From Bicyclus anynana (lineage: Eukaryota; Arthropoda; Insecta; Lepidoptera; Nymphalidae), in NCBI RefSeq assembly GCF_947172395.1, contig NC_069085.1, positions 7,286,112 to 7,350,111 on the forward strand: 64,000 nt of DNA, written 5' to 3'. The position numbers were made by a program, and so were the translations under genes. Position 1 is the first letter of the stretch. Each line of letters begins with the position of its first letter. The notes beneath the pieces were generated by a model. It made no database searches and was not told the origin of the DNA. It was given only the letters and a program-made list of their open reading frames with translations. Positions 1 through 13,073 of the stretch are shown one piece after another.

Positions 1-188
1 TGCATGACGGCTCGACTTATGAAACGACTTCGCTGCAGAATCGTGAGAATAATTGACCGTATATGGCTGACTTAAAAGAAATAACCAACTTATTATTGAA
101 CTCTCTCTTGTAGCTCTCATATAAATTTTTAGGGCTATCACACACTGGACGATAACCCCATGTGCATTTCCCTACGTACTCACACATA

Positions 189-408
189 TAGGATGCTCGG
201 GAGTATATTTCCCATAACTCTAGGGTTATATTATTTAAAGGCTTCATATTTGAATAATGTCTAAGGAACATGTGTTCTAAAATGAATGTTTGTACGAAAA
301 CATAAAAAGTTGTTTTTTGTTAAAAAGAAATTAGTTATGCAGTTCGGCTTCTATAAGTGGTTTTGTCAACACCTTGAAGATATGGGAAATACTCCCGAGC
401 ACCCTGTA
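189..408. repeat. Short element with inverted ends (candidate MITE)
   Basis: The segment near 189-214 (core tgctcgggagtat, then ttcccata) is repeated in reverse complement near 381-408 (tatgggaaatactcccgagca). This gives inverted termini of about 26 bp around some 165 bp of AT-rich filler. The inner sequence shows no coding potential. The structure fits a small non-autonomous DNA transposon. The family is not identified and no clear target-site duplication was found. Nothing else is visible in the first 685 bases. Confidence 0.45.
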
Positions 409-685
409 TTATTATTTAAAAGCAAGTAAAACTGTAAATATGTTGAAGCTATTACATTCGTTGATATTTTGACAGTCGGTAACTCGTTAAGTTTTTAAAA
501 TGTATTATGATCATTTACTACAATATCGGGGAGTAAACGTTCGTTGCCCGCTATGATGATATCAGATAAAAAAATTCTTTGTCATCAATATATTATACCT
601 ACGTACTTTGCCTACTACAGATAATAATTTATATCATTTTCTGGATTAAGACTGTTAATTAACCAATTTTTCTTTTTGTCACCAG

Positions 686-774
686 GCGAGGAGCATCCAG
701 GCCAGAAACAGAGAAAAGGTTTCTTTAGAAGCCTTTGGAAGAAATCTCGCCATTACTCTTTAGAACATCCGTGA
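686..774 (+). CDS. Last coding exon of an unidentified gene entering from the left (partial)
   Basis: A pyrimidine-rich acceptor (tttttctttttgtcaccag) ends at 685. Reading from codon 688 gives 28 codons to a TGA at 772-774, preceded by two bases that complete a split codon. The peptide starts EEHPGQKQRKG and is strongly basic and aromatic (FFRSLWKKSRHYSLEHP at the end), which looks like a real C-terminal tail and not noise. A poly(A) signal follows 217 bases later. A second frame from 686 is open for 25 codons, so the frame is not proven. I cannot name the protein; the rest of the gene lies outside the window. Confidence 0.45.
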
Positions 775-990
775 CCTTGTCAAGAAACTGATAGGTTGTT
801 CTCTACTTTAAAATCCCTGCCGTGAATCCTGATTACATACATTTTTGTACTATACCTAATTTGCGATAAGTGTATTATTTCGACCTGAACAATTTTTATA
901 TGATAAATGTTAATGACTCATGCTGATAGCTATAACATTGGAGTGTTAGGGATAATTGTTGTATTAACATGTGCGTGAATGTGGCTTTCA

Positions 991-996
991 AATAAA
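991..996 (+). terminator. Poly(A) signal AATAAA for the left-hand terminal exon
   Basis: An AATAAA hexamer sits about 220 bases after the TGA of the terminal exon at 686-774. The transcript would end near 1010-1020, giving a 3' UTR of about 240 bases. Confidence 0.4.
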
Positions 997-1423
997 AAAT
1001 ATAATCTTAGTTTGAGCTTCTAAGGTACAGAATAGATCGAGTGATGGCAATGCTACAGTTGAGCAAGTCCGCGAATCATCAAATATCGTACCTATTCCTT
1101 TGAAATAAACTGTTTCATAATCTCACAAATTCTATCTAGTAAGCAACTAACAACTTTCTTCGAACGGAAACGGTATTTTATTATTTCGTGCGAGTGCCGA
1201 CTGCCACACGGTCTGCGCTTACCCTATGACAAGATTTAGTATTAACTGGATTATATAGGGGTATTGTCTAATTAATGATTATTATAACGCGTTATTTATT
1301 TTAAGGCAACGCATCTAACTAGACACACAATTAACTTTTCTTTGATATACATAAAATAGTTTGTAGAAATGTAGATAACCACGTAGTAAGTTATGTACAT
1401 CTGGTTTTTGAACCTTTTTTTAA

Positions 1424-2693
1424 CACGTTCAGTGCCACCGACTCGCCCGGAGAGTCCACGTAAATTTTATTCCAGCGCCGTAGACTCGCCTCGCGAGTTC
1501 AATGTTTTTGCAATTTTTTTTCAAAATGCATGTGTATTTTCTGCTTAAAATAATACTGAAGACTAAATATACACTAATCTAATGAATAACGTGGTGGGCC
1601 GGGTGTGCAGACCCAGTTTATAATCGAAAGAAAATAAACTATTCTGCAATGCCTTGAACTCGCTAGGCGAGTTCACTAACATAGATTCTCAAACTTTTAT
1701 AAATGAAATATATAAAAGGTAGATACTTTTATTTTCATTTTACCAAAAGTCACATTCACTCGTAAAACAACGGCGGATTGTGTTACACAAATATTATAAA
1801 TATAAAATATATATTATATAACAAATATACTAATATATATACCTACTTACCATGTTGTAACATGTTATGATTTATTACTTATGTCATCTTTGTTTATTTA
1901 AGTAGTAGTCCTTGACAGAGTTTTTAAAAATCCTCAGTGATGAGTGACTTACTCTGCCGTATATACAGAGGAAGCGCGTTTAGTAATGTTGTGGAACGAA
2001 ATTATTTCACGAATAATTATATTTATTTATTTATTAAATTATAAAAATTGAATCCCATCAAAATAGGTTTAGCCAAATAAAAGATAATCTCGGAAAAACA
2101 TACATACGTACTAGTTAAACTGAGAACCTCCTTATTTTTCAAATTTGGTTAAATTAATAAGTTACCTTCTACGCATTGTCGCTTTCTTGGTATCTCCTCC
2201 TCCATCTGAGTTAAATCATCGTCGTAAGCCTCCGTTTCTGGCACATGTAGCACTAAAAATATACCAGACACTATTTAATAAATTTCGAAAGTAATTAAAA
2301 TGTAACTTTACTCAAAACATCTATACATATAATAAGAAAATCTGTTTATAAAAACAATATAAGATATCAACAATAATCAGTATTTGTAAGATTGAGAGCC
2401 ACTGCATAAATTACGAAACAAACTTACCTTTTCGTTTATTTATAGTGTTTCTTGCCATTTTCTTTTTGTTAAATTACACCATATACTAGTTAATTGCTTT
2501 AAACACGTAACGTACACTGTCACGGCCACAAAAATAACAGAACATAGTTTTTACCCTAACGCAATGCCACTGAACTCGCGTGGCGAGTCGAATGATTCGT
2601 ATCGCAGCGCCGGCGACTCACCTAGCGAGTCCAACGTAAAATGTAGGCGGCTCCCGAGAAAACATCGTGAAAATCGTAGCGGTAATGAAAGTG
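1424..2693. mobile_element. piggyBac-like element, internally deleted, TTAA target duplication
   Basis: TTAA at 1420-1423 and TTAA at 2694-2697 flank a 1,270-bp segment. Its ends are imperfect inverted repeats: CACGTTCAGTGCC on the left, and the reverse complement CACTTTCATTACC on the right (10 of 13 match). TTAA duplication and short termini are the hallmark of the piggyBac superfamily. Five subterminal palindromes of the form GACTCGCC..GCGAGTC lie at 1440-1456, 1483-1500, 1656-1674, 2572-2589 and 2615-2631. Each is preceded by a CARYGCC motif like that inside the left terminus. No transposase catalytic domain is present, so this is a deletion derivative that would depend on a transposase in trans. 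Confidence 0.75.
2166..2458 (-). pseudogene. Remnant N-terminal exons inside the piggyBac-like element
   Basis: On the minus strand an ATG at 2458 opens a 31-base exon (2428-2458, MARNTINKRK) that ends at a GTAAG donor. A TTTTTAG acceptor precedes a second exon (2166-2252) that ends at a GTAAC donor. Joined in phase, they encode about 39 residues, an acidic stretch (ETEAYDDDLTQMEEEIP) followed by basic RKRQC. An acidic, poorly conserved N-terminus is common in piggyBac transposases. The catalytic DDE exons that should follow are missing between 1424 and 2165. The open frame and usable splice sites suggest a fairly recent deletion. Identification as transposase N-terminus is inferred from the enclosing element, not from a recognised domain. 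Confidence 0.4.
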
Positions 2694-3042
2694 TTAAATT
2701 ATTGTTAACCAATATATATTAGAAAATAAAAAAAAAGATTATTCCTCCAAATCTGTTATAAGTAATAGACGACACCATGATACTGTGTAAGTTTCTCAAT
2801 TTTTTTTATAGTATTAGTTATTATGTAAAATGATCTTGTGTGGTATATATTAAAGAACCAAATCACTTATATAGACTAACAGTTTTAACATTTTATACCA
2901 ACCCTTGTATTCGAGTGTACTTAATTCTTATTATTGTAGATTTTGTCAAAAGGAAATAAAATATGTTCATTAGCAAAAACAAGTGTTTAATTTATGGAAG
3001 GGTAAATTGAAAGGAAAACGAATCGTTTATAATACAAATCAT

Positions 3043-3048
3043 TTTATT
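3043..3048 (-). terminator. Possible profilin poly(A) signal
   Basis: TTTATT on the plus strand (AATAAA on minus) lies about 1.6 kb beyond the profilin stop codon; another copy is at 3229-3234. No nearer canonical hexamer was found in 3229-4633, so profilin may have a long 3' UTR that contains the LINE fragment at 4018-4128. This is a weak inference. Confidence 0.25.
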
Positions 3049-4017
3049 ATTAGATAGACACAGTTCCCATCGCTTATCAGAAACAATGTACAAAGCTATA
3101 GTAGTAATATCAAATATAAACAATATGCACCCTTCGATTACTGTAAGCCTTGTATTGAGGATACAGGATTATAATTGAGCGCTTCTAGTTTCTGCAGACA
3201 AGAGATAGTATTGAACAGAATGCAAATGTTTATTATTCACTACACAAGGTTACAGGCAGCACAATGAAAAGGGAAGCATAGCGAACGACAGTTCTCACAC
3301 GATGGTTCCAGTGCGACTAGAGATTTTCAATTCAAATTGTCACATGCATCTTGGGTTACAGTGTCTTTCAATTCGTAACAAGCCCTTACACAAATGCCTA
3401 TTTGTAATTACATATATATCGTTACAGTAATTTCATTACGTGGTTATTATAATTTCATTTCAAGCGTCTGGTATGTTTCGCTCGAGGTTTTACGATTTCA
3501 TAAATATAATATAAAATTCTCGTAACCACAGTGAATTACTTGGATTTTTAAGTTTTAAGCGAGATGTAAAGATAAGATTATTATCAGACTGCTTGAAAAG
3601 AAATCTAAAAAAAATCTCTATACACCATGCTTTGAGACCTCTCCGCGAGGCCGTACATAGCCTCGCCGCGCGTTAGGTCGACGAAAGCAAAAATTTCCAA
3701 ATACAAATAAATGCCATCCTGCAGAGACAATTACTCCGTGGAGCAGGTGAGCGTATAAAAAATCCAATATCCGCAAAGTAATTGCGTCGCCAAGTGGCCG
3801 CTAAACGCATCAGACACTGATGGCGCCATAATTTATCAAATATCAAAACAAATGACGGTCCTTATCACTTTTATAGAATATACAAAATGCAGTTACTTAT
3901 TTCCCTGTGGAAAAAATATTATCTTATAGTATTCTTAGATCACGGCGCGTTTCGATCTGCAAAAGGAGAAAAACAACTTTTTACTGTAATCCATTGGAAT
4001 ATAAATAAACTACAGGG

Positions 4018-4128
4018 AGCCGCTGGATGCTGGCGGTTCGAGACCGTTTTGTTCAGAAGTCCATGCAAGAGGCCTATGTCTAGCAATAGACGTCCATTTA
4101 GTCCGGCTGTTTATGATGATGATTATAT
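4018..4128 (+). repeat. RTE-type LINE 3'-end fragment
   Basis: The stretch 'gctggatgctggcggttcga', continuing through 'ccatgcaagaggcct' and a GATGATGAT-like tail, matches the 3' ends of the longer copies at 24546-24940 (+) and 52352-52715 (-). It is a truncated tail of about 110 bp, and it lies within the probable 3' UTR of profilin. Confidence 0.6.
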
Positions 4129-4633
4129 GACTACAACTCAGAGTACCTAAAAATCGTGATATATTATAAATATGCTACGGTTACGCATCAGTTTGAAACC
4201 TGCTGGGATTTCATTCAACCTACTAATTTGTCTATTCAAAATTAATTTCTGAATACATTTTACAATTCACATACCTACTAACCAAAAAAACTTTCAAATA
4301 GCAACAAAATACTCAACGAAACTTGAATGCCCTTATATTTTAGGATGCATTGTTTGGTGATTATTTTTAAAAATAAAAACAGTTAGTTATCAAATCTGTA
4401 ATCCTATAGCATAAAATGTTATGTGGACCATTATGGCCACACCAAATAAAATATTAAAGTAATTTACAGTAATGACTCATTTGTTTGTACACTTAATAAT
4501 TGATTGAATAGTGTTGCTATCAGCTGACATATGACCCTCTTATCGCTTCGCAAGCATAGTGATTTTCTACACGATTTAAATCGGAATTTTACGCCCGGCA
4601 AGGAATATGAATGTCAACAATATCAACTCACCT

Positions 4634-7600
4634 TTAATAACCACAGGTAATTAAATAGTCTCCTAACTTCTCCACTACTGATGCAGCTTGTTGGGGTTGG
4701 ATCGGTTCTTCATAGAGAGAAATTACGACGGCTGAAACAATATCATTTCTATTAAAAAAACGAAATATATACGCAAGTAATTATGGTCTATTATATGCCA
4801 AAAATATTAGTCTTGGATGGCAGACAAATTGCAATTTAGAGATTTAGTGACATTAGAGAATTAATACTTTGTCACAGTTATCGATAGTAAAGCGCAGAGT
4901 ATTATTTTTTTTTTTTTTTCATTTTATTAATACTACAATTTATTGCAGATTTATTTATGTATTGTTGGATTATTCTCTAAGCTCTCATTCGAACGAGACT
5001 TTGAAAAAACTTTCAAATAGGTATAGGATGAAGTTAAATGAAGGACTATTTCCAACGCCCAAAATTATAATGCAACACTGCTCACAAAAAAAACGTGTTT
5101 TAAAAACGCTGTCCTGTAAACATATACTTAGGAATGTCTTTGTGGTATTTGAACGCTTTTTAACATCTGATAAAAAACTCTCGTGCGAATGAGGGCTTAG
5201 TGTCCTTCAAAGGATAAAGTCAACTAACTGAGCCTCTTTGCATACATAATGTTGCATGTTGATGACAAATTCAATAAGAAATGAAAAATTATTTGGAACT
5301 TTCGATTCTATGGCAGCAAATCCCAAAGTGGGTTCCACGCAACAGTAGAACAGTCCTTCGATTTGTAATAATTTGATATGGGGTTCCATAAAACAAAAGA
5401 TATTTGGTAAAATTTGAAAACATAAAAGTTCGAGAGAACCCGTGTTTAAAAGAAAACCATATATAAAACTAGTTCAGTAGCTTTAATTTTCTGAAAGTAA
5501 CCAAGCGAATAGAATACAGCAAGTAGTAAAATAGCAACTTGATCTTTTATGGTAATCAGATGTGTGAAAAATCCAAGAACAAAGTAAAGGTTTAAAGGAT
5601 ATTTTAGAGGAGTATTAAAAGGTACTTTACAGTATTTGTAACATATAATAATAAAGTCGTCAGTTAGTTAAAATTGTCACTTTCTTGGCAAAATCATAGT
5701 TTGAAATTATTGCCAATTATTTTATTAATAATGCGGCCTACTTTAGCCTCACTAATTGGAAAAATTGTTTAAAATAATAATTAAATCTAAATTTATTTGC
5801 GTGTTTAGCTCAAATTTGGGTCAATTAACAAACTGAGAGAGAACTTAACGCTCTATGCACACGATTATAAATTCTAATTTCCTTTATTACACAGATGTAA
5901 TTCATATTTTGTGCGAGAATCCATTTTCTGTGGATATAAATCATATTTTTTTTTATATGAAATAAGTGATTTTTAAATAATTATTCTTATTAATTATAGA
6001 CATTGCTATGTGATTTAAATGTAGGTCTACGACTAATATCTTGGCAATGATGCTAGACCAGCAGTAAATTAATATACACTAACTATTTATTGTATTTTCC
6101 ATTTTCATAGAGAATGACGGAACATATTCAGTGTGTGGACTTCAATGTTTTTAACACCATAAGCATACCAAAAAAAAAAAACCCAATTAATAATAAACCC
6201 CTAATTATTTTTAACTCCATATTTTAGCTATTCAGAACGAAATTAGGAAAGATATATACCGTTTTTCGAAAATTAGAGAAGACCCCTAATCAAAGACAAA
6301 TCCCCTTTCAAAGACAAGATACCCCACACCATGAGATAAACAAGTAAAAAGAAATTCATCCCCACTTTACATGTGGGGGAGGTACCTAAACTAAAAAAAA
6401 ATCATTTTTCAAGATTTTATTTTACTACTTTGTTCACATTTTTAATGTTAATTCTCAAGCTTAATTACAGCTATCTAGTAGTAATAGTCTCTGCGCTAAG
6501 CCGCGGACGGATAGACGGACATGGCGAAACTATAAGGGTTCCTTGTGAACTACGGAACCCTATAAAAATCATTAAAATCCATTCACTACAACCGGGTTCC
6601 GAGCTATAAACCCTATTTCACTAGACTATTACGTGTAGTAAGTAAGAATTACCTTGTTGTGTCTTCATGCAGTGCACGCCGACCTTGCCGAGTTTTGCGC
6701 GTATGATGCGATCTGTGCCGCTGAGGTAGATGTACCGCGTGCCCGCTATCGTGACACCGCCACTCGTGAGTAGTGATTCATTTTGGAAACCGGCGACTAT
6801 CTTCCCCACTTCGTCTTTTAATATCTGTTGACAATACATGCCACAATGAAGATAAAATATTATAAAGTGTAGGAGTTCCGTTTGTTTAAACGCGCTATCT
6901 CTGAAACGTGAAAGTCCAGTGGATTCGATTCGTAGGGCGTAGGTTTGAATTCAGCCCGGGGCACCTCCAACTTTTCAGTTGTGTGCATTTTAAGAAATTA
7001 AGTATCACATGTCTCACTTGGTTAAGGAAAACATCGTGAGGAAACCGCCGCCGTCCGCCAATCCGCATTGGGCCAGTGTGGTGGACTAAGGCCACACCCT
7101 CATCATCCGGAGTGGAGGCTCGTGCTCATCAATGAGCCGAATATGGGTTGTTAATGAATCTCCGGAACTAAAGTCTGGCCAGTCAGAGGTTGCGTTCCTG
7201 ACAGGTCGAATGGGCGATGCAAATTCGAACTGGCCATACAAGGTTGTTGAATTGCGCTGTTGGTTTTTGGTTATGCCAACAGTTTGTTTTGTAGTGATGA
7301 GACAAAAATAAAGAGGCAATTGTAATTTTATGTGTTTGTCCCATTCGATCACGGCATGTCAGAAACGCAATCACTAAGCGGCCAGACTTAACCCAGTCTG
7401 TAATTATTTTGGTACATGATGCCCTGACTCTTGAGTGACATAGGCTATAGGTTTGCTTATTCTCCCCTCCCCTAGGGACCGTTGACCACCGGTCGAAGGT
7501 GATGCATGGACCGCGGCGGGCAAGCGGATCTCAACGTCGTGTGTCGTCCAGCCCCAGAAGGGGGAGAGTGAGTATCAAGGGACAAGGAGTGAAAAGAGAA

Positions 7601-10600
7601 AATAACTTGTAGGGAGTCAAGAAGGCGTCCCGGGAACACGCAAAGAGCAAGTACCGGGTTCGCCCTCCCTCGATTCGGCCCGAATTACCGAGAGGTTGAA
7701 AGGGCCATGGGAGGTGGTGGGTTGACCCCTAGGGAGCATACCTATTACCTAATCAGCAATTTGCATGGTACATTCTGCCTTTCTTCTTCTACACGAAAGT
7801 TCATCAGGATGTATGGATGTTATTGTTCTTTCACGCAAAGTTCACTGGACGGATTTCGATGATTTGCGTTTTATCCTGTAACTGTCCGGTAACCTACTGA
7901 TCCTACTTACATGATATTTTGGTCAATGCAAAGAAGAACATATTTTACACCCGAAACACAAATAAGCTATGAATTCTCCATTAATCATACTGATATCTAA
8001 ATGACGCAAATTACCGACAACATTCAAAACTGATATAATATACCTATACTAGAGCCTAATTTGGTTTAGACTTGATGTAAACAAAATAATAGGGTTGTAA
8101 AAATTTTAAAAATGCTGTAATTTTTTCACCTTTTTATATTTATTGTTTATACAATAAAAATATTACTTTTATACTGTTATCTAGAACTTAACTCAATGGT
8201 GCAATATGTAATGTGAAACAAAAATCGCCTAAACTAAAAGTTATCATTTTATGAGTACATTTTTTAGAACCATAACTCAATAAGCGGACATTTCATAACA
8301 ACTTCATAGCTGTTTTGGTTGTATTTTCATCAATAGTAAAATTGAAGATTTGTAGATTTGAAATATTAGTAAATTAACCATGGTACTACTACTGTTTTAG
8401 ATTTAGCGATATTGTAATTTAACAATATCGCTAAATCTAAAAAAAATACATAGGTTATTAAATGTATTACTAAAATAAATCTTTTTTAAGGACAGTATAG
8501 CTGCTTTATAATATATATTGATAAACATTCTAAAACAAAAATAATAAAACAGATAATAGTTAACTACATGAACTAACCCCTGTCTTAGGTATTTCAAGCA
8601 TTTAATCAGTTTGCACTACTTTGTATAATTATTAAAAATTCATACATATTATGAAGTTTCAGGTTGTTATGACCTGATTGGTGGTCTACATCGAATATGG
8701 CTGAATAAGAATCCACTCTGACATTTGAACATAACAATGTATTAGGTAATACCTGACTGGGATACCATTTTCTTAAACTTCGCAACCATACGCCTCTAAT
8801 TCAGAGATTTGTGTGAACAGACAGACAAAGATTTTCAAAATCGGTTTTATTGCCTTACATGCCTACATTTTTTATTATACATTTTGATAATTTTATTCAA
8901 AGTACAGTTACTATATTTATACTCTTACTTATTGCAGTATAAGTAAGCATATTTCAAGTACCTCAATGCCTAAAAATAAAATTGAAGTCTCTGATTTTAA
9001 AATATATGTGTTTTATCAAGTGCTTATAAAGTAGTAGGTAATTTTTTAATTTAGTGTTTGTCCTGGCTTTTTTCTGGAACTGTACCTATTTTAATATAAT
9101 TTTCAGTAGAAGATTTTTATCCCAGAAAAATCCTTGGATCCCCTGGAATTTGTGACAAACTAAATATCACGCTGACGAACTTCTGATAGTTATTAATACA
9201 TAGTAGTGTGTATAGATAGATATTAATACATAGGAGTGTGTATATAATTTATAAAATAAATAATATGACGTAGGTAGTTTATTTCTTTAAACAACAAGTA
9301 GTACCTGGTCTTAGTGATCAAATGAATCAACACGTTTCAAGAACTGGTATGCAACATCACTATCATACTTCTACAATGATACCAATAAATGGTATCAATA
9401 TGAAACAGTTTTTTTGTTGTAATTGTCATTATTTCTTAGATAATTGTATGACACACCTACATAAATATCTATAACCTCTTTAGAGTGTTGATAAGCATAA
9501 GGTTAGTGGCTGGCCATTAATAACAGTAGGTATATCAATAGGCAGTTTACTATTTCCTTTATCTTCTAAACATTATTGTAAATTTCCATAAAGTGGATAG
9601 ACAATAAAAATGTAGGTCACATACAAAGTAAATAACTACCTACCTTACTCACTACACGCATCAACCTAGACTAATTACTAACTAAAATGCTTCCTAGTGT
9701 TTTTGTTGCCTTTTAGTGATACCTACTTACTACATATTTAAACACTTTTAACAATCAGCCAGCACAAGACCTGCCTCCTTTTATGTGTGGAATTGGAACT
9801 TGAATCTACCATTACTACTCATTGTAGTATGGTGGGCAAGTTACTAATTTGTTTGGGCTAGTTTGAGTTGAGATAAAATATTTAATTTAAATTACATTAT
9901 AACCATAGTATATTTCTGCTGAGCTGTGATAGTACAGTGAATACAATCTCTGCTTTCAATTCAGAGGGCATAGGTTCGAATCTGGTCCGGGGCCCAACTT
10001 ATCCAGGCATTTTAAGAAATTAAATATCACATATACTCTCATGATGAGACACTCAAGAGGAAAAAGTCAGCCTTTGGCATCTATCTAAATAACCCTCTAC
10101 ACTGCTGTTGTGAGGCCAATTATAAAAACGGTGCAAAAAAAATACTCAAAATAAGCTTAGCTTAATAACTCTCAATGCACTACTCAACCTCCCACCACAG
10201 TTTCCTTACTTGGAAAAGGAGGCAAGAGTGCCCATGTCCAGAGTGATATGCCAGAAAGTAGGAAACTGGCTCTCACAAATCATGAGGAAGCCACAAAACT
10301 CAGTACTTGACGATCTGGGGATGCCATCAAATACTATGAAAGTAGGATCTGCTATATCCAGAGGTACTACAGCATTGAGATTTCCAAACGGAGCAGGTGG
10401 CTAAACAATGAAATAACTTGGAAGCCAAGAAGCCTCAAGTGCTACACTGATAAGACGAGTCAGGCAAAAAAGTAGGCTGTGGAAGAGAAGTTCAGGATGA
10501 ACAATCACTGGCAGCTAAGAATTTAAACCTCCATCTTCCAGGCAGAGGTGTATGCCATTATTGATTCTTTGCTGCAAAACTACCATGTAAACAGAACAAT

Positions 10601-13034
10601 TAATATACATTCTGACAGCCAAGTGGTTCTTTCAGCCTTGTCCTCCTGAGATTATTACCTCTAGACTTGTAACAATAATCAGGTTATCCTTCATTGGGTT
10701 CCAGATAGGAATGGCAGTCAAAAGGAGGCCAACTTCCAAAACTAGGCACTAGGATATCACAGATAGAACTTGAGCCTTTCTGTGGTATACTTAAAAGACT
10801 GTATGACACTCTCTGTGTATGCCAGAAAGTCATTAGACATTAGTCCAGTCACAAAATCTAAGCATTTTTTATGATATGTTCCTACAGAAAATTTAGGCAT
10901 TTTGTCCAAAGAAGAAAAAGTCAAATCATTTTTAGGTTCACCAGGTTTAGTTTGTCTATCACTATTTGCCCACATAAGCTATAATTTTTTTATCTAGAAC
11001 CAACAATATTAAATACTGTTAAATGTGTTACTTAATAAATAGATGCATATACTAGCACATGAAAAATGAGGCACTCAAAAGAGGAAATTTATACACAACT
11101 CAATGTTAGTTGTGGTACACAATGAACATTATTTAAACAAATAAATAATAAATACAATGTCCTGTTGTGTTCAGGAAGTGTAAAAACTACAAAACTGTGC
11201 ATGTTATTGTGTGTGCTCAGTGTTGTAGTCTATTAAGTGTATCACTTTTGGTAGTGATTTTGTAGAGACGTAACCAATCTATAGTATAAAATTATCATTG
11301 TCTAGAACAGATTTAAAGAAATGGTAATGAAAAAGAAGAGCAGAATCTCACTTTCAATGAACAATAATTGTGTGCAATTTATCTATTAGTAAATTCAAAT
11401 AATACTGTAACATCAACCAAACCTCAAATAGGATCTTAACCTCACAAGTTATCAGAAATAGTGTGAGATAGAAGTCAAGGGCAACAGTTGATTGTAACTC
11501 TAATGCAAGTTCAAGGTCATTCAAGACACTATCATTGTATGAAACAGAAGTAAAAAAATCAGATAAACTTGTTTCTAGCTTTGGTTTACTTACAGATTTG
11601 ATAAGTATTTCCTCATTTTAACTTCAGACTAAAACAAACATATTTAAAACTTTAGAAGACATTATTTTAATTAATAAAATTTATGATTATCAAAATAAAT
11701 GACATGTCCCAATTTTGTATGGAGGATGGGCCTTTATTCCGAGTGCCAACTAAGCAGAACAATTTATTTTTATCTTAAAAGAACATAAAATATAGGGCTT
11801 AAAACTTAAAATTAAAATTTTTTGGAACCCCACATTTTTTTTATTAATGAAATATTTCTTTTTAACTGGTGTCTTATTGACAGCTTACAGGGATATGAAT
11901 TAATGAATTAAATTCCAGTTATTTTTATTGGCTCTTATGAACACTTTTACTGTATTGTATATGTTTAAATTGAATATAAAGGAGCAAAACAAAAAAAATA
12001 TTTAATAAATGCTGGTTCCAGAAATTCTGAAAATTGTTTTTTAAGCAACAATTAGTGTCTTCTATCCATAAAAAATACTATCAAACTGCTTATAAATTAT
12101 AAAGGCCCATTTAGCGACATGTCCTTTGCTTATTCATTAAAAATATTAAATATGTCTTTTACCAATATTATAAATTTTTATATCAACATTGGTCAAAGGA
12201 AAAGAGTTATCCAATAACAAAGTCCTGTAAAAACAAGGTATGTCTAATAAATTCTATACATCTTAATCTTAATAGTATATAAATATTTAAGGATCACGAG
12301 ATCTCGAAATCCACTCGACATACAAAGATGAAATTTGGCAGTTTATTAGTTTATAGTTAGTAGATGTCCAATAAGAACAGATGTTGCGACAGTGCCAGAT
12401 TAAGGAGGTCTAAGGGTGGACGAAGTCGCTGGCGTCTACTAGTTCTTCATATAAAGAAATTACTTTGGTAATCACAAGACAGTTATTTGAAATATTGTAA
12501 GTAATTATTAAATAAATAGATTATTTTAAATAAAAATGTAAAATATAATCTTTTTAATATAATAATTTAACTAATGCAGTGGTACCCCAGAGATGGGAAA
12601 AGGAGGCAAGGGCGACCACATAAGAGATGGGAGGATGACCTGCCGAAAGGATGGCGAGGAAAGGCCAGAGATCGAGTAGAGTGGAAAAGTCTGGAGGAGG
12701 CCTATGTCGAAGGACAACCTGATTGCTATAGTATATAAATTAAATAATAGTATTAAGTATGACGGCCGCGTGGCGCAGTGGGTAGTGACCCTGCTTTCTG
12801 CATCCACGGCCGTGGGTTCGATTCCCACAACTGGAAAATATTTGTGTGATGAGCATGGGTGTTTTCCAGTGTCTGTGTGTATTTATACATTTAAGTAAGT
12901 ATGTAAGTATTTATATGTAGTATATAATTGTATATTAATATTATAATATCAACTATCCTAGCACCCATAACACAAGCTACTCTGTATGCTTACTTTGGGG
13001 CTAGATAGTGATGTGTATTGTTCAAGTATATTTA

Positions 13035-13073
<39 letters not shown>

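Noticed and set aside
10210..10404. 64-codon frame next to the RNase H relic
   Set aside because: No recognisable reverse-transcriptase motif; probably part of the same decayed LINE but not assignable.
12762..12835. Possible tRNA gene (A and B boxes present)
   Set aside because: No proper cloverleaf acceptor stem; it continues into the conserved SINE body and ends in a long A-run. The same reasoning applies to 21078 and 58371.
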